This document shows, in pieces, positions 44,725 through 46,465 of a DNA stretch of 46,465 nucleotides. Within the stretch, counting starts at the first letter, position 1. Every line of letters begins with the position of its first letter. Made by a program: the position numbers and the translations under genes. Below the pieces are notes generated by a model. That model worked only from the letters and a program-made list of their open reading frames with translations, had not been told where the DNA came from and made no database searches. The stretch is from Prado023 sp039812125 (GTDB lineage: Bacteria > Actinomycetota > Actinomycetes > S36-B12 > CAIYMF01): assembly GCA_039812125.1 (NCBI GenBank), contig JBDHZV010000009.1, forward strand, positions 1 to 46,465, in the 5' to 3' direction.

Positions 44725-46224
44725 ATGACCACCGCCGAGCAGGGTCCCGTCGACGCCGAGCTCCGGGAGCGCGCAGCCGAGGCGGTCCGCACGCGGCCCG
44801 AGGGCATCGCGACGGATCCCTGGCGGTTGGCGTTCCACGTGCAGCCCCCGGTCGGGCTGCTCAACGACCCCAACGGCCTGGTGCAGCACGACGGCACCTA
44901 CCACCTGTGCTACCAGTGGCACCCCTTCGCGACGGCCCACGCACTGAAGTTCTGGGCCCACCTGACCAGCACGGACCTGGTGCACTGGACCGAGGCGCCG
45001 ATCGCGCTGGCCCCCAGTGACCCCTACGACCGCAACGGCTGCTACTCCGGCAGCGCGATCGTGCACGACGGCGCGGTCCACTTCGTGTACACGGGCAACG
45101 TCCGGGGCGATGCCGGGCAGCGCTACCCGTACCAGAACGTGGCGGTGCTGGGAGCCGACGGCGTCGTCACCAAGCACCCCGCCAACCCGGTGATCAGTCA
45201 CCTGCCGGGGTGCACCCCGCACCAGCGCGACCCCAAGGTGTGGCGCCAGGACGACCGGTACTGGATGGTCCTGGGCGCGCAGACCGACGACCTGCACGGG
45301 ACGGCGCTGCTGCTGACCTCCGAGGACCTGCTCGACTGGCAGCTCGTGGGGCCGATCGCCGGCGGTGCCGACCAGCCGCTGGGGTACATGTGGGAGTGCC
45401 CGGACCTGCTCCGGGTCGACGGGGCCGACGTGCTCGTGATCTCCCCGCAGCTGGACCACGGGCCCGATGCCGCCGAGCAGTTCCAGGACGTGGTCATGTA
45501 CGCCGTGGGCGCGCTGGACCTGGCGGCCGGGCGGTTCACCGGCGGGGACTTCCGCCGGCTCGACGCCGGTCCGGACTTCTACGCCCCGCAGTCGTTCGTC
45601 GACGAGTCCGGCCGCACCATCCTCGTCGCCTGGATGGGGATGCCCGACCACCCGACCCAGCCGCCCCTGGCAGTCAAGCACCCGACGGTGGCCACCGGAT
45701 GGGTGCACTGCCTGACCGTGCCCCGCGTGGTCCGCGTGGACGGCGACGAGGTGCTGCAGTGGCCCGTGGCAGAGCTGGACGCGCTGCGCGGCGAGCCGGT
45801 GCACCACCAGGTGACGCTGGGGGCCGACGAGGGCGTGGCCCTCGACGGGGTGGACTCGACCGCGGTGGACCTGGTCGTGGCTGCCGAGGCGGCGCCCGGG
45901 GCGCTGGTCCACGTACGTCTGCGTGAGGGGGCGGCCGGGGCGGTGGTGCTCACCCTCGACCCACACTCCGGGGCGGCCACGCTGGACCGTTCGGCGCTGC
46001 CGCGCGGCGAGGGCGGGGCCTGGACCGGGTCGTTCCGGCCGGGGGCGCGGGTCGAGGCCCGCATCCTCGCCGACCGCTCCTCGGTCGAGGTCTTCGTCGA
46101 CGGTGGGCGGCTGGCCCTGAGCGCCCGGATCTACCCGGATCCGGCCGACACCGGCGTGAGCGTGCATGCCTCAGGGGGCAGCGCGCGCGTGACGGTGACG
46201 GCCCACCCGATGGCCCAGGCCTGA
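44725..46224 (+). CDS. scrB: Sucrose-6-phosphate hydrolase (GH32)
   Basis: Cytosolic invertase-type enzyme that splits sucrose-6-phosphate into glucose-6-phosphate and fructose. 499 residues: five-bladed propeller with nucleophile D48 (LLNDPNGL), transition-state D169 (QRDPKV) and acid E224 (WECPDLL), then a C-terminal beta-sandwich (about 340-495; ILADRSSVEVFVDGG). No signal peptide, consistent with a PTS-linked intracellular enzyme. The ATG at 44725 is chosen for GAGAGGA upstream. 91 bases after scrA, with the strong hairpin between. Confidence 0.93.
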   Translation: MTTAEQGPVDAELRERAAEAVRTRPEGIATDPWRLAFHVQPPVGLLNDPNGLVQHDGTYHLCYQWHPFATAHALKFWAHLTSTDLVHWTEAPIALAPSDPYDRNGCYSGSAIVHDGAVHFVYTGNVRGDAGQRYPYQNVAVLGADGVVTKHPANPVISHLPGCTPHQRDPKVWRQDDRYWMVLGAQTDDLHGTALLLTSEDLLDWQLVGPIAGGADQPLGYMWECPDLLRVDGADVLVISPQLDHGPDAAEQFQDVVMYAVGALDLAAGRFTGGDFRRLDAGPDFYAPQSFVDESGRTILVAWMGMPDHPTQPPLAVKHPTVATGWVHCLTVPRVVRVDGDEVLQWPVAELDALRGEPVHHQVTLGADEGVALDGVDSTAVDLVVAAEAAPGALVHVRLREGAAGAVVLTLDPHSGAATLDRSALPRGEGGAWTGSFRPGARVEARILADRSSVEVFVDGGRLALSARIYPDPADTGVSVHASGGSARVTVTAHPMAQA

Positions 46225-46260
46225 GGGATCCCCGCAGCACGGGCGCCCCTCCGGGGTGTG

Positions 46261-46308
46261 GATCGGGTCGGGTTCCGGAGCAGTTCCGCTCCGGAACCCG
46301 ACCCGATC
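46261..46308. terminator. Very long perfect hairpin downstream of scrB
   Basis: Perfect 21-bp arms (46261-46281 and 46288-46308, beginning GATCGGGTCGGG) around the loop AGTTCC. The core CCCGACCCGATC recurs in shortened form just downstream (46320-46340). No T-run. Probably terminates or protects scr mRNA. Confidence 0.6.
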
Positions 46309-46393
46309 GCGGTTCGGCCCACCCGATCCCGACCCGATCCGGGCGCCCGGGCGAGGGGGAGCGGGTGTAGGGCTCGCGACAGGGGCCGCAGCG

Positions 46394-46436
46394 ACGACGA
46401 GGGCCGGCGCTCCACGGGGAGGCCGGCCCTCGTCGT
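46394..46436. terminator. Second hairpin near the window end
   Basis: Perfect 15-bp arms ACGACGAGGGCCGGC (46394-46408) and GCCGGCCCTCGTCGT (46422-46436) with a 13-base loop. It may belong to a gene converging from beyond the window. The 240 bases after scrB hold no gene. Confidence 0.5.
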
Positions 46437-46465
46437 GCGAACGCGGCACGACTGGGGTGAGTGAC

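Overview
The window is a 46 kb stretch of very GC-rich chromosome (clearly above 70% by eye) from an actinobacterium. Supporting signs are a WhiB-family Fe-S regulator, DUF3039, DUF2017 and DUF3618 proteins, an actinobacterial ClpS neighbourhood, a fused LysX, a fused TreS-Pep2, many GTG starts, TANNNT -10 boxes and several probably leaderless genes. A Micrococcales lineage such as Cellulomonadaceae fits, but that placement is inference. I see no phage, integrase, transposase or CRISPR array, so this looks like ordinary chromosome rather than a mobile island.

Layout. 0-3 kb: ornithine carbamoyltransferase, a WhiB3/WblA-like regulator with a long AT-richer upstream region, DUF3039, and a HemK/PrmC-like methyltransferase. 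3-9 kb: a secreted GH18 protein; murI, clpS and DUF2017 on the minus strand; and a tightly overlapping MBL hydrolase-rph-rdgB operon on the plus strand. 9-12.4 kb: a PadR regulator beside a large palindrome, a short-chain dehydrogenase pseudogene with an internal deletion, an HtrA-like protease, a secreted protein and tRNA-Leu(UAG). 12.5-16.5 kb: an Rrf2 regulator without cysteines, a DUF732 lipoprotein coupled to bcp, DUF3618, a split ThrE-type exporter, a solitary GroES-like protein and tRNA-Lys(CUU). 16.7-20 kb: lysX. 20-28 kb: membrane and signalling genes, namely a PTS-linker membrane protein, a double-length histidine kinase with a decayed second half, a protein made only of PAS domains, a SulP/STAS transporter and a META lipoprotein. 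28-34.6 kb: a large secreted nuclease-like/lamin-tail/fibronectin protein, a His-rich CDF metal exporter, a 14-cysteine four-helix copper protein and uppP. 34.7-46.2 kb: alpha-glucan and sucrose metabolism, with TreS-Pep2, amylosucrase, two small unknown genes, an esterase, a HAD hydrolase, the sucrose PTS permease scrA and sucrose-6-phosphate hydrolase scrB.

How genes work together. scrA and scrB form a complete sucrose uptake and cleavage pair apart from the EIIA. The nearby amylosucrase offers a second fate for sucrose (glucan plus fructose), and TreS interconverts trehalose and maltose. The maltokinase half of TreS-Pep2 has lost the aspartate of its HGD motif, which questions whether maltose is really phosphorylated here. 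lysX lies next to a divergent tRNA-Lys gene, the source of its substrate. CDF and the copper-storage protein form a small metal-handling pair. The most unusual items are the altered maltokinase motif, the tandem kinase/pseudokinase, the output-less five-PAS protein with a possible sigma-28-type promoter, the face-to-face leaderless promoters between thrE and groES-like genes, and several long perfect hairpins around scrA/scrB. I did not find a clearly new defence or biosynthetic system.
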